Assembly: GCA_030841965.1 (NCBI GenBank) | Contig: JAUUSJ010000034.1 | Coordinates: 1 to 31,778 of the forward strand | Length of the DNA: 31,778 nt | Direction of reading: 5' to 3' | Source: Blautia sp. | Lineage (GTDB): Bacteria > Bacillota > Clostridia > Lachnospirales > Lachnospiraceae | Part shown: in pieces, positions 31,697-31,778 of the stretch | Position numbering within the stretch: position 1 is the stretch's first letter | How the letters are laid out: each line of letters starts with the position of its first letter | Notes under the pieces: generated by a model | Databases searched by the model: none | Told to the model about the DNA's origin: nothing | What the model saw: the letters and a program-made list of their open reading frames with translations, nothing else | Position numbers and translations under genes: made by a program

Positions 31697-31778
31697 GCCA
31701 GTACACAGCCAAGAGAGTCCGTAGATATATCCTCGAAAAACGATAGAGAGTGGAGCGGTTTTTCGATATACTTAGCTT
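31697..31778 (+). repeat. Family A palindromic repeat, copy 4 (left half, cut by window end)
   Basis: Begins with GCCAGTACACAGCC, the left boundary, then the outer arm AAGAGAGTCCGTAGATATAT, which differs from copies 2 and 3 in its variable part, then the conserved AAAACGATAGAGAGTGGAGC and TTTTTCGATATACTTAGCTT up to the last base. The right half lies beyond the window. Confidence 0.88.

Overview
The window looks like the chromosome of a low-GC, anaerobic Firmicute, most likely a Lachnospiraceae-type Clostridium relative. This is inferred from gene content and order (hpf-secA-prfB, ACT regulator-hom-lysC, tsaE-tsaB-rimI, and a clostridial GlpK/FAD-oxidoreductase/DUF1667 glycerol operon); no 16S or other marker RNA is present. 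All 25 genes between 185 and about 29.4 kb lie on the minus strand. The only plus-strand gene is a lipoprotein at the right end. Minus-strand transcription therefore reads from right to left.

Layout from the right: a plus-strand lipoprotein with a long structured leader (30.6-31.5 kb); a dense cluster of six DnaA boxes beside AT-rich DNA (30.36-30.45 kb); repeat arrays around a large palindrome (29.57-30.22 kb); then hpf, secA, prfB; an ACT-domain regulator, hom and lysC (aspartate-family amino acids); dCMP deaminase, tex and ribU; a tRNA-maturation operon (YcxB-like membrane protein, tsaE, tsaB, rimI, zinc-ribbon protein, rnz, tsaD, ispD, MATE exporter); a DeoR regulator and the glycerol operon (eutH-like permease, glpK, GlpA-like dehydrogenase, FAD oxidoreductase, DUF1667); and finally a cytoplasmic GH3 glycosidase.

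The genes are mostly conserved housekeeping genes. The unusual material is between them. Family A is an element of about 190 bp that folds into one nested hairpin and occurs four times (50-186 partial, about 10420-10615, about 29733-29922 inverted, and 31711-31778 cut by the window end). Three separate stems keep pairing while their sequences change together, which points to a conserved structure. Its two boundary sequences are amplified into tandem arrays (66-75 bp period on one side, 44 bp on the other). Family B is a smaller motif of about 65-75 bp with two hairpins, found five times in minus-strand intergenic gaps; three of these sit in the three large gaps of the glycerol operon. No transposase is visible in the window for either family.

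Other points worth attention: the DnaA-box cluster at the point where gene orientation switches; an EutH-family permease where a glycerol facilitator would be expected; an in-frame prfB without the usual programmed frameshift; and a GH3 gene whose stop codon abuts a family A boundary.
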